Assembly: GCA_964459445.1 (NCBI GenBank)
Contig: CAYWMP010000196.1
Coordinates: 1 to 10,808, forward strand
Length of the DNA: 10,808 nt
Source of the DNA: CAYWMP01 sp964459445
Lineage (GTDB): Bacteria; Desulfobacterota; DSM-4660; Desulfatiglandales; HGW-15
Direction of reading: 5' to 3'
In this document: positions 1-7,314 of the stretch, one piece after another
Layout: the number at the start of each line of letters is the position of its first letter
Numbering within the stretch: the first letter of the stretch is position 1
Notes under the pieces: model-generated
What the model was told of the DNA's origin: nothing
What the model saw: the letters and a program-made list of their open reading frames with translations, nothing else
Databases searched by the model: none
Program-made: the position numbers and the translations under genes

Positions 1-120
1 TCCAAGGAGGCCAAGCCCATCTCTGATGTGAGGGCCAACAGGGATTATAGGCGTAAGATGGTGTCTATCCTTACAAAAAGGGCTCTCCATGAGGCCTATG
101 AAAGGGCAAAAAGAGCATAA
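1..120 (+). CDS. FAD-binding subunit of a xanthine-dehydrogenase-family molybdenum hydroxylase (3' end only)
   Basis: Frame 1 is open from the first base to a TAA at 118-120 and gives 39 residues, including PISDVRANRDYRRKMV and then an alanine- and arginine-rich helix ending in KRA. This is the usual end of the C-terminal domain of the medium, FAD-binding subunit (CoxM/CutM/XdhB type), where a 'DxRAxxxYRxxMxxxLxxRAL' pattern closes the protein. The subunit passes electrons from the 2Fe-2S centres to the external acceptor. The stop lies 11 bases before the start of the molybdopterin subunit gene, so the two are almost certainly one operon. No 2Fe-2S subunit lies between them; it must be further upstream, outside the window, or elsewhere. 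The assignment rests on a short stretch plus the neighbour. Confidence 0.72.
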   Translation, partial: SKEAKPISDVRANRDYRRKMVSILTKRALHEAYERAKRA

Positions 121-131
121 GAGGAGAAAGA

Positions 132-2420
132 ATGATGGAGCAATATTCAATCATAGGGAAAGATCTTCCGAAAACCGATGCGCGCATCAAGGCTACGGGT
201 TCGGCCCTATACACGGATGACATGAAGCTGCCGGGCATGCTTCATGGACGGATACTAAGAAGCCCCTATGCCCACGCCCGCATCCGTCGCATCAATACCC
301 GCAGGGCTGCCTCCCTACCAGGCGTCAAATGCATCATTACGGGAAAGGACACACCAAAAATAAAGTATGGGAATTGGAGGCTATTCCCGGAAACCCAGGA
401 CGAGTATCCCCTGGCTGTGGGAAAGGTCCGATTCATTGGTGACGCGGTGGCGGCCGCCGCCGCGATGGATAGAGACGTTGCAGAAGAAGCCCTCGAATTG
501 ATCAAGGTGGAGTATGAAGAGCTGCCCGCTGTATTTGAAGTGGATGACTCTCTAAAAAAGGGTGCGGCGGTTATTCACGAAACCTCTCCTAAAAATATCA
601 GCGTAAACCGGAAGATCCTTTACGGTGATATCGACAGGGCCTTTAAGGAGTCCGATTATGTGCGGGAAGACACCTTTCGGGTTCACGCCGTTCAACACGC
701 CTATCTGGAGCCCTGTTCGTCCCTGGCCAAGGTAGATAGGGACGGGCGCATCACCCTGTGGACTTCCACACAGGTTCCCTATATTGTCCAATGCCTTCTC
801 GCATCGACCCTGGGTATGCGGGAGAACGACGTCCGCGTAATCAAGCCCCATGTGGGCGGGGGCTTTGGGGGCAAGATGGAATTGCGGCCTTGGGAATTCT
901 GCGCCGCCTTTCTGGCCCAAAAAACAGGACGGCCCGTCAAGTTTACCCTCACCCGCGAAGAGGAGTTCGCCACTGGCAGGAGAAGACATCCCATGAAGAT
1001 CGTATCCAAGGTGGGATTTAAAAAAGACGGCTCACTGATGGCCAAGGATCTTAAAATTACGCTCGATGGTGGGGCCTATAATGCCATGGGACCCACGGCG
1101 ACTTTCCTTTGCGGCAATTTCGGCGCCATGCTCTATCGTTATCCCAACTATCGATTCCTGGGCCAACATGTTTATACCAACAAACCCCCGGCCAGTGCCA
1201 TGAGGGGATTCGGGGCGCCTCAGTCCCTTTACGCCACCGAGACCCAGATGAATATAGCAGCAGAAGATCTGGGCATTGATCCTGTTGATCTGAGGATAAA
1301 AAACGCCCAGAGGAGCGGCGACAAGATACCGGACGTGGCCATCATATCGAGCTGTGGTTTCATTGAGAGTATAGAGGAAGTAGCCAGGATGAGCGGCTGG
1401 AAGAAAAAAAGAAAGAATCTCAAGGCGGGCCAAGGCATCGGTATCGGATGCTATAGCTTTATCACCGGGGGTGTTTTCAACTGGTTCAATACCCAGTATC
1501 CTTTCACTGCCGCCGAGATCAGGGCCTTTGCGGACGGCACCGTACACCTCTTGACCATGACTGCTGATATTGGACAAGGGTCTGACACGGTACTAAAACA
1601 GATCCTCGCAGAGGAGCTGGGCCTGAAAATGGAAGATATCCGCGTCACCTCCGGAGACACCGCCATGACCCCCCAAGCCGACCTCGGTTCCTGGGGAAGC
1701 CGGGTCACCCTGATGGGTGGCAATGCGGTTCTGGATGCTGCAAAAAAGATCAAAAAAGAACTTTTTGGCGCCCTCTCGGCGCGATTCAACCTCAATGTAA
1801 TCTACGAGATGGAATGTAAAGACGGTCGCGTGCACCCTAAGGGTCGCCCCGACCGGGGACTTTCCTTTGGAGAGGCCGTGGCCATGATACAGAGAAGCAA
1901 TCGTGGCGAACCCCTTGTTGCCCGCGGCTCATACACGCCGAGAGATAAGGGCCTTGTTACGCCAGCCTTTGGGTTCGGGGCCCAGGTCGCCGAGGTGGAG
2001 GTTGATCGGGAAACCGGGCTGGTCAATGTCAAGAAAATGTCGACCGCCCATGATTGCGGTACGGTAATTAACCCCAGATGCGTTGAGGGTCAATTGGAAG
2101 GCTCAATACACATGGGTCTCGGCTATGCCCTATCCGAGCAATTCATTATGGACAACGGCAAAACCCTTAACACGAGTTTCCTCGATTATAAGATCCCCAC
2201 CGCGCTGGACATGCCCCCAGGCGAAATGCTTCACGTGGACACCTATGAGCCCGAAGGGCCCATGGGGGCCAAGGAATGTGGTGAGGGTTTGGCATCGCCT
2301 ACCGCCCCTGCGATCTCAGATGCCGTCTATCACGCCACGGGTTATCGTTGTAAAGATCTGCCTATTACCCCGGAGAAAATACTGAAAGGCATGAAAACCA
2401 AGCGCAAAAAACGAAAATAG
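132..2420 (+). CDS. Molybdopterin-binding (large) subunit of a xanthine-dehydrogenase-family hydroxylase
   Basis: A 762-residue protein of usual length for the large subunit of molybdenum hydroxylases. It binds the Mo-molybdopterin cofactor and hydroxylates, or in hydroxybenzoyl-CoA-reductase relatives reduces, an aromatic or heterocyclic substrate. Visible motifs are the N-terminal 'GKDLPKTDARIKATGSALYTDD' hammerhead domain entry, QHAYLE (188-193), GGGFGGK (242-248), E277 before GRRRHP (where xanthine dehydrogenase has its substrate-binding Glu), MRGFG (357-361, Arg358 matching the xanthine-dehydrogenase Arg), GQG (481-483) and ECGEG (715-719), whose Glu718 is the expected catalytic base. 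The CO-dehydrogenase active-site loop AYRCSFR is absent, so this is not a CO dehydrogenase. AGGAG at 122-126 supports ATG 132 or ATG 135. The tail KTKRKKRK is unusually basic. The substrate cannot be told from the sequence; xanthine dehydrogenase and 4-hydroxybenzoyl-CoA reductase are both close in form. Confidence 0.9.
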   Translation: MMEQYSIIGKDLPKTDARIKATGSALYTDDMKLPGMLHGRILRSPYAHARIRRINTRRAASLPGVKCIITGKDTPKIKYGNWRLFPETQDEYPLAVGKVRFIGDAVAAAAAMDRDVAEEALELIKVEYEELPAVFEVDDSLKKGAAVIHETSPKNISVNRKILYGDIDRAFKESDYVREDTFRVHAVQHAYLEPCSSLAKVDRDGRITLWTSTQVPYIVQCLLASTLGMRENDVRVIKPHVGGGFGGKMELRPWEFCAAFLAQKTGRPVKFTLTREEEFATGRRRHPMKIVSKVGFKKDGSLMAKDLKITLDGGAYNAMGPTATFLCGNFGAMLYRYPNYRFLGQHVYTNKPPASAMRGFGAPQSLYATETQMNIAAEDLGIDPVDLRIKNAQRSGDKIPDVAIISSCGFIESIEEVARMSGWKKKRKNLKAGQGIGIGCYSFITGGVFNWFNTQYPFTAAEIRAFADGTVHLLTMTADIGQGSDTVLKQILAEELGLKMEDIRVTSGDTAMTPQADLGSWGSRVTLMGGNAVLDAAKKIKKELFGALSARFNLNVIYEMECKDGRVHPKGRPDRGLSFGEAVAMIQRSNRGEPLVARGSYTPRDKGLVTPAFGFGAQVAEVEVDRETGLVNVKKMSTAHDCGTVINPRCVEGQLEGSIHMGLGYALSEQFIMDNGKTLNTSFLDYKIPTALDMPPGEMLHVDTYEPEGPMGAKECGEGLASPTAPAISDAVYHATGYRCKDLPITPEKILKGMKTKRKKRK

Positions 2421-2667
2421 AAGGTTATTAGGTTCAGAAGTTCAAAGGTTCAGAGGTTGCTTTGAACGTCGAACATCGAACGTCCAACATCGAATGAAAA
2501 ACAAACACCCAAACCGACTCTGGATCTCCCTTGGAGGTTGGGGAGGCATAAGTAAGGAGTCTTTAGCTCCCTGCTCCGCCTGCCGGGTCATAGCCCTTGG
2601 GCGACGACCGGTCCTCCATGCTCCATGCTTTCTAACCCAGAACGTTGAACGCTGAACGGAGAACTCC
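2421..2667. repeat. Repeat-rich intergenic segment with GAAC/TTCA short repeats
   Basis: No gene is supported here. The left part carries GGTTCAGA-type copies (2431-2457), followed by tandem-like degenerate 'GAACATC/GAACGTC' units (2465-2494). The right edge carries 'AGAACGTTGAACGCTGAACG' (2640-2659). A short tandem of CTCCATG lies near 2612-2625. From memory, such runs recur between genes in deltaproteobacterial and planctomycete genomes; whether they are mobile or only expanded simple repeats is unknown. The right repeat runs into GGAG (2658-2661), which serves as the Shine-Dalgarno site of the LarA-family gene. I see no clear promoter or terminator. Confidence 0.55.
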
Positions 2668-3954
2668 ATGAATAAACCTTTTATTATCTATAGAAATCAA
2701 AGGATCTATTTCGATATCCCTTCGAATTGGCGGCTCCTCACCTTTGCCGATTTTCATGAGAGCCCCTCGAAACCGGATGTCAAAAAACTTACCAAGCAAG
2801 CCCTGGAAGAACCCATAGGTACAACCTCTCTTCTAAAAGTCCTTTCTCCCTCGGACAAGGTAGCCATTATTGTTGAGGACCTCACGCGAGCCTCGCCCAA
2901 GGGGCTTGTCCTAGAAATCTTGCTTGAAGAGATCGAAAGGGCGGAGGTTCCGGATAAAAATATCGCCATCGTTATAGCCCTTGGTACCCACCGGCCTCTC
3001 ACACCGGATGAACTGGAATCCACCTTTGGGCATGAGTTGCTTCGGCGATATCGTTTCATAAATCACGATTGTCATGCAGAGGATCTGATGCCTATTGGCA
3101 AGCTCAGTACCGGCAAGCCGGTTAAGATCAACCGAAGCGTGTATGAAGCCACATTCAAAATCGGAATCGGGTCCATATTCCCCCATCCCATGAACGGCTT
3201 CGGGGGGGGAGGAAAAATCCTTTTCCCGGGGGTGGCGGATTTCGAATCCATTCTCGACCATCATTTGAAGTTTACCTTTCACCAAAATTCAGAACTCGGC
3301 CAAACAAAAGACAACTTCTTTTATGGCCAAGTCTGCGATCTGTCAAAATCAGCGTCCTTGAATTTTGTCATCAACAGCATTCTTAACCAATCGGATCATG
3401 TGTTTGATATCGTTGCGGGCGATCCTATTCAAGCCCACCTTAGAGGCATTGAAAAGAGCAAGCACGTCATCTCCCGGCAATTCCATAAAAAAGCGGATCT
3501 CACGGTCATCACCTCTTTTCCCTACAAAGAAGGCCCCCAGCTCATGAAAGCGCTCTCACCCGCCTCCATAGTCACCAGGTCGGGGGGTTGTATTGTTTTG
3601 GTGGTTGAATGTTCCGGCGATCTCCCCGAGGCCTTCGTGAATTGCTTTGAGAAGTTTCACTCGAAATATGGAGAGGATCTTTATGGCGCCGTTCTTGAGC
3701 ATTTCCAGAATGGCCGTCTCATCATGGAAGACGGCGCCGTTGATCTCAACATGGCCCTTGCCATGGCCCTTAGCGCGCAACATCACTATAAGATTATTCT
3801 CGTCTCTCAGGACATACCGCGTGAGGTCGCTGAAAGGATGGGATTTCTTTATGCGGATGAATTGGAAAAGGCCTTTGAGATGAGTCAAAGGATTTGTCCC
3901 GATCCCGAAGTCAACATCATACCCTCCGGCGGCGTTATCCTACCGATCATTTGA
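2668..3954 (+). CDS. larA: LarA-family nickel-pincer-nucleotide racemase/epimerase
   Basis: A 428-residue protein, close to the usual LarA length of about 425. LarA enzymes use a nickel pincer nucleotide cofactor to racemise or epimerise 2-hydroxyacids by hydride transfer. Residues known from Lactobacillus plantarum LarA are in place: 'DLTR' at 71-74, GTHR with His108, PHP with His173, GGGGK with Lys183 (the lysine that tethers the cofactor), and His199 (nickel ligand). The spacing His173-Lys183-His199 equals that of His174-Lys184-His200 in the model enzyme, so catalytic competence is likely. Start ATG 2668 is preceded by GGAG at 2658-2661. The substrate need not be lactate, since the family is broad, so the symbol marks the family rather than proven lactate racemisation. 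No cofactor genes larB, larC or larE are in the window. It follows the molybdenum hydroxylase on the same strand after 247 bases, so co-regulation is possible but not shown. Confidence 0.88.
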   Translation: MNKPFIIYRNQRIYFDIPSNWRLLTFADFHESPSKPDVKKLTKQALEEPIGTTSLLKVLSPSDKVAIIVEDLTRASPKGLVLEILLEEIERAEVPDKNIAIVIALGTHRPLTPDELESTFGHELLRRYRFINHDCHAEDLMPIGKLSTGKPVKINRSVYEATFKIGIGSIFPHPMNGFGGGGKILFPGVADFESILDHHLKFTFHQNSELGQTKDNFFYGQVCDLSKSASLNFVINSILNQSDHVFDIVAGDPIQAHLRGIEKSKHVISRQFHKKADLTVITSFPYKEGPQLMKALSPASIVTRSGGCIVLVVECSGDLPEAFVNCFEKFHSKYGEDLYGAVLEHFQNGRLIMEDGAVDLNMALAMALSAQHHYKIILVSQDIPREVAERMGFLYADELEKAFEMSQRICPDPEVNIIPSGGVILPII

Positions 3955-4283
3955 ATGCTTCCATCCGTTGAGCTATTTCTACCAAATTTTGTTTTGATAG
4001 CTCTCGACGATTACTCCATAGTTAAGAATTCGACGCTACACTTCGATAGATTGAACTTTAAACTAAATCGGATAGCTTGTTCATGCGAAGACGCGCTGAA
4101 ATTACACATTCAAACCGTACCCCTAAACTCTTGGAAGGGATTTGTTATCCTAGATTATGACAGAGGGAGTAAATGTTTCACGGTTCCTTACTGACCGCCA
4201 AAAGTATGCTCAAATTCTCAGATGTGTTGAATTTTGGTACGATATTGCAAGATTCTCGCAACCAAAAGTTTTGGGAATCCCGC

Positions 4284-4310
4284 CGTTTCTGAGACAATGT
4301 CTCAGAAACG
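4284..4310. promoter_or_regulatory. Perfect 13-bp inverted repeat with one-base centre (candidate operator)
   Basis: CGTTTCTGAGACA (4284-4296), a single A (4297), then its exact reverse complement TGTCTCAGAAACG (4298-4310). Thirteen of thirteen pairs match. The one-base centre is too tight for a normal hairpin loop and no T-run follows, so a terminator is unlikely. A binding site for a dimeric regulator fits better. It lies about 155 bases upstream of the methyltransferase start and about 20 bases upstream of a promoter-like sequence. No regulator gene is seen in the window. It could also be a recombination site or an end of a mobile element. Confidence 0.5.
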
Positions 4311-4331
4311 CGCCGGAATCAAATGATCCAT

Positions 4332-4361
4332 TTGACTTAAATGGATGTATTCAAATATTCT
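4332..4361 (+). promoter_or_regulatory. Possible sigma-70-like promoter for the methyltransferase operon
   Basis: TTGACT at 4332-4337 and TATTCT at 4356-4361 are separated by 18 bases, matching five of six and four of six consensus positions. A second TTGACA occurs at 4368-4373 but has only a poor -10 (TACTCT) after 17 bases. Either would leave a leader of roughly 65 to 95 bases before the methyltransferase. AT-rich DNA yields such matches by chance, so this is tentative. Confidence 0.25.
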
Positions 4362-4464
4362 CAACGGTTGACACGTTAGTGCAAATCCCTTACTCTTCAG
4401 CATAAAAAACAGGCTTTTCGTTAACTCATCTTAGCTTGAAGTTATTTTAGGAGTAGATAACACG

Positions 4465-5304
4465 ATGCCAAAAGTCAAGAAGTACAAAGGTACGACTTTG
4501 CTGGGCGCCGATTGGAAACTATTTGAAGGAGACGCAAATCATGCCTTAAAACTTATTGATGACGAGACTGTTGATTGTGTTGTCACGTCTCCTCCATACT
4601 TCTGGCTCAGGGATTATGGTGTAGAGGGTCAGATAGGTTTAGAAGAGACTGTTGATGGTTATGTTTCGTCATTGTATTCGATAATGAAGGAGGTCTATCG
4701 CGTGCTTAAAAAGCAAGGTACGCTCTTTCTGAACCTTGGTGATACTTATTATTCTGGCAAAGGCAAATCACACGGGCAAGATATGAAAAGCAAAAAGCGA
4801 AGGTTTGGGCTTAGGGTAGTGGATAAAAGTGGTGGCATGGATATAGGCTATCAACGCAAGTCGATAATTGGTATTCCGTGGCGTGTAGCGATACGAATGT
4901 GTGAGAGTGGCTGGGTGTTACGCAGCCCAATTATTTGGCACCGTGACAAATGCTTACCGGAGTCTGTACGAGACAGGCCAAGAAGAAGCTATGAGTTCGT
5001 TTTCATGTTTTCAAAACACAGAAAATACTTTTTCGACAGGAAACCTTTAGTATCGCAGAACATTGACGAGGACGTATGGACGATCCCCCCGAGGTCTAGG
5101 AACAATGGTAAGGTTGACAGTGCACCTTTCCCCGAAGAGCTAGTAGAACGGTGTCTCAGCATCGGCTGCCCTCCGGGAGGGATTGTACTTGATCCTTTCG
5201 CAGGATCAGGAACAACCATGCACGTTGCCCTCAGTTTGGGTAGCCCTGCCATTGGGATAGAACTCAATCCTGAATTCTGTCATTATATACGTAGCACGAT
5301 TTAG
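4465..5304 (+). CDS. Beta-class site-specific DNA methyltransferase (N4-cytosine or N6-adenine)
   Basis: A 279-residue SAM-dependent DNA amino-methyltransferase. Catalytic motif IV, TSPPY, is at 41-45 and SAM-binding motif I, DPFAGSGTT, is at 243-251. Motif IV preceding motif I is the beta-class order (N6_N4_Mtase family). TSPPY with the following LRDYGVEGQIGLE resembles PvuII-like N4-cytosine enzymes, but N6-adenine cannot be excluded. Residues of about 100-210 probably hold the target recognition part; the sequence specificity is not readable. The length is complete for a stand-alone type II-like enzyme. AGGAG at 4449-4453 lies 11 bases before ATG 4465. The ATPase gene begins 14 bases after the stop, so the two are likely one transcript. 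The likely role is to protect host DNA from the nuclease encoded downstream. Codon composition is AT-richer than in larA, which fits acquisition by transfer. Confidence 0.9.
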   Translation: MPKVKKYKGTTLLGADWKLFEGDANHALKLIDDETVDCVVTSPPYFWLRDYGVEGQIGLEETVDGYVSSLYSIMKEVYRVLKKQGTLFLNLGDTYYSGKGKSHGQDMKSKKRRFGLRVVDKSGGMDIGYQRKSIIGIPWRVAIRMCESGWVLRSPIIWHRDKCLPESVRDRPRRSYEFVFMFSKHRKYFFDRKPLVSQNIDEDVWTIPPRSRNNGKVDSAPFPEELVERCLSIGCPPGGIVLDPFAGSGTTMHVALSLGSPAIGIELNPEFCHYIRSTI

Positions 5305-5318
5305 TAGGCCAAACATCC

Positions 5319-7190
5319 GTGAAATACTTTAGCAAAGAACAGATATTCGAATCGCTGGACCATCTTGCACCTTTGAATCAGTTCTACGGACTGACCTTTC
5401 TTGCTGCAAAACAGGCCTGTTTGCCTGTAGCTAAGATGGCCAACTTAAGCCTCGATGCACTCAATAAGAAATTCCTCCAAAGCTATTATACACTCGATCC
5501 AAGATCAAAGTACTTTTTCCGCGTCTTTAGATTTAACAATAAAAATCAATTCTGGCTCAGGCCAGATTACGCAGGAAAAGGCTTGCAGAAAATGAACACG
5601 ACTTCTTTCAAGGAAGCATTCATTCACGAAAGGAAGTCAAAATCTTGGGGGTGGAGCCCTAGATATGTGGACTTTCTATCTCAAAAACTGCAGGAATCCC
5701 AAAAGGTGCCAGCGTTTGATCTTGCTGTATGGTTTTTTCGAGAATATGAATGGGACGATGGAATAGGCCGAAAAGACATAATTAAGAAATTCTTCAGTGA
5801 ATTCAATATAACGGGGAAAGAACGCACCAAACTCTTTTCTTCCGTCATCGAGACGGAACTTACTGAGGAAGAAGCTTTCGGTACTACACTTGTAACCTGG
5901 CAAGAAATAGAGACACAATTCTCACCCCCCCCAGACGTAGGCCCGGAGAAAGGTGGGATACTCTCTTACCTCGAAATGGAAGGTATCGGCCCTGTTAGCC
6001 CATTAGCATTCGATCCTGGGCGGAGGCTGAATATCATCACAGGCGACAACGGTCTCGGGAAGTCATTTCTTCTTGAAGTAGCTTGGTGGGCACTGACCGG
6101 CCGCTGGGCTGGAACAGCAGCATATCCAAATCGTGCACCGAGAATTGCCCCAAAAGCTGAAATTAAGTTCCTGATCTCAAACGAAATTTCCGGCAAAACC
6201 CAAACTATCAAATACAAACCCAGTGAAAATGTATGGCCGGAACCTAAAGAGCGAGCAACGATTTCTGGCCTCATTGTCTACGCTAGGGTTGATGGGTCTT
6301 TTGCAATCTGGGATCCGGCCGGGAGTTCTACCTCGCCAGATGATGAAAAAGTCCTAATTTTTAATAGAGAAGAGGTGTGGGATGGAAAACCAGGAAGAAT
6401 AGAAGGCCTTATAAGGGACTGGACCAAATGGCAGGATAAACCAATAAGGTATCCGTTTGATGTTTTTAAACAAATTCTTGCTCGTCTATCCCCTCCAGAA
6501 ATGGGTAAACTGCAACCAAGTGAACCGGTTAGGTTGCCTCCCGATCCACGTGAAATACCAACAATAAAACACAGTTATGGTGATGTTCCTATTTTACACG
6601 AGTCCGCTGGCGTTCGCCGTATCGTGACACTCGCCTATCTGATAGTATGGACTTGGAACGAACACAAAATAATATCGGATCAACTCGGCCGGAAGATTGA
6701 AAACAGAATGGTCGTTATTGTTGACGAGATCGAAGCTCATCTACATCCAAGATGGCAGCGATCCATCTTGCCTGCAATCCTAGACGTTGCGGAGCTTTTA
6801 AGTTCAAAACTAGAAATGCAATTTATGATCGCCACACATTCACCATTAGTACTGGCATCTGCGGAACCTGTCTTCAACTCCTTGATTGACAAATTGTTCC
6901 ACTTGGATACCAAGCATGGTGGTAAAGTGACGTTCAGCGAAATGCCGTTCTTAAAGTACGGCTTAGCAGACTCATGGTTGAGATCAAAGGTTTTTGACTT
7001 GGGTCAAGCAAGATCTCGAGATGCAGAAGAAGCAATAAAACGAGCGATAGCGCTTCAGCATCAGGATAAACCGAATTCGTCAGAAATAGCAGAAGTAACT
7101 CATCTTCTCAGCGAACACCTTCCATCTGAGGACAGATTCTGGCCAAGATGGGTCTTTTTCGCTCAAGATCATGGAGTAGAACTTGATTAA
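5319..7190 (+). CDS. ABC/AAA-type ATPase with unassigned N-terminal domain (PtuA-like defence ATPase)
   Basis: A 623-residue protein starting at GTG 5319, 14 bases after the methyltransferase stop; the Shine-Dalgarno signal is weak. Residues of about 1-215 form a domain I cannot assign, with the aromatic-rich stretch RSKYFFRVFRF, then FWLRPDYAGKGLQ and WGWSPRYV. From about 220 an ABC-type ATPase follows: Walker A GDNGLGKS (242-249), signature-like ESAGVRR (428-434), Walker B with Asp469-Glu470 in VDEIEAHLHPRWQ, and the switch histidine in ATHSP (505-509). This layout is that of AAA_15/AAA_21 ATPases found in Septu (PtuA), OLD and similar defence proteins. No TOPRIM nuclease domain is seen at the C-terminus, so it is not an OLD/Gabija-type nuclease. 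The HNH gene overlaps its 3' end, which points to a complex in which the ATPase controls the nuclease. The Septu relation is inferred from motifs and gene order. Confidence 0.82.
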   Translation: MKYFSKEQIFESLDHLAPLNQFYGLTFLAAKQACLPVAKMANLSLDALNKKFLQSYYTLDPRSKYFFRVFRFNNKNQFWLRPDYAGKGLQKMNTTSFKEAFIHERKSKSWGWSPRYVDFLSQKLQESQKVPAFDLAVWFFREYEWDDGIGRKDIIKKFFSEFNITGKERTKLFSSVIETELTEEEAFGTTLVTWQEIETQFSPPPDVGPEKGGILSYLEMEGIGPVSPLAFDPGRRLNIITGDNGLGKSFLLEVAWWALTGRWAGTAAYPNRAPRIAPKAEIKFLISNEISGKTQTIKYKPSENVWPEPKERATISGLIVYARVDGSFAIWDPAGSSTSPDDEKVLIFNREEVWDGKPGRIEGLIRDWTKWQDKPIRYPFDVFKQILARLSPPEMGKLQPSEPVRLPPDPREIPTIKHSYGDVPILHESAGVRRIVTLAYLIVWTWNEHKIISDQLGRKIENRMVVIVDEIEAHLHPRWQRSILPAILDVAELLSSKLEMQFMIATHSPLVLASAEPVFNSLIDKLFHLDTKHGGKVTFSEMPFLKYGLADSWLRSKVFDLGQARSRDAEEAIKRAIALQHQDKPNSSEIAEVTHLLSEHLPSEDRFWPRWVFFAQDHGVELD

Positions 7191-7314
7191 AATCGAGATC
7201 TATCCTCCTCCGGCACACTATGAAAAAAAAGTCAAACAAAAGGGGTAAAGGTTCCTTGCGCGAAATCCACAACCTACTTCCTCACAGTTTGGTAATCATG
7301 CCTATTGGAAGCTA
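7183..7314 (+). pseudogene. 5' portion of the HNH gene, cut off by an in-frame TAA
   Basis: TTG at 7183 overlaps the ATPase stop codon (TTGATTAA) and has GGAG at 7173-7176 with six bases of spacing, a good translation start. It opens 21 codons (including IKIEIYPPP and KVKQKG) and then meets TAA at 7246-7248. The same frame is open again from 7249 through the HNH domain, giving RFLARNPQPTSS and then FGNHAYWKL just before GTG 7315. From memory, HNH proteins of this group start with this kind of sequence: a short 'IKI..PP' strand, 'VrqKG..FL', then a 'YWk...DLy..Y.giCaY' segment. The two pieces thus look like one ancestral N-terminus with one sense codon, perhaps TTA, CAA or GAA, changed to TAA. 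A sequencing error or recoding are other readings. Confidence 0.6.

Larger units (their letters stand above)
3955..4464. other. AT-richer gap before the methyltransferase, no convincing gene
   Basis: Composition changes right after the larA stop codon. Two short overlapping open frames exist, 3955-4194 (79 codons, ATG directly abutting the larA TGA) and 4157-4405 (82 codons). Neither has a Shine-Dalgarno site, a recognisable motif or a family I know, and they lie in different frames. They may be decayed remains of a gene or chance frames in AT-rich DNA. The second frame runs straight through the perfect inverted repeat at 4284-4310, which suggests that stretch is regulatory rather than coding. 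The most useful content is that palindrome plus a promoter-like pair at 4332-4361. Confidence 0.5.

Noticed and set aside
1032..1577. A 181-codon open frame on the minus strand
   Set aside because: It lies wholly inside the molybdopterin subunit gene, which has clear motifs throughout. It shows no recognisable domain and is a shadow frame.
132..2420. Aerobic-type CO dehydrogenase large subunit
   Set aside because: The diagnostic AYRCSFR loop is missing; the matching place reads AMRGFGAPQ, as in other hydroxylases of the family.
2421..2667. CRISPR array in the repeat-rich gap
   Set aside because: The repeats are short, degenerate and unevenly spaced, with no constant repeat-spacer pattern and no cas genes.
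4284..4310. Rho-independent terminator for larA
   Set aside because: The repeat has only a one-base centre, no T-run follows, and it lies about 330 bases after the larA stop.
5319..7190. OLD-family or Gabija GajA nuclease
   Set aside because: The ATPase core is similar, but the C-terminus has no TOPRIM motifs and no UvrD-like helicase follows.
7223..7230. Ribosomal or sequencing slip at the run of eight A bases as the cause of the HNH interruption
   Set aside because: The expected N-terminal sequence continues in the same frame before and after TAA 7246, so a single frameshift at the A-run would not restore it. A nonsense change is simpler.
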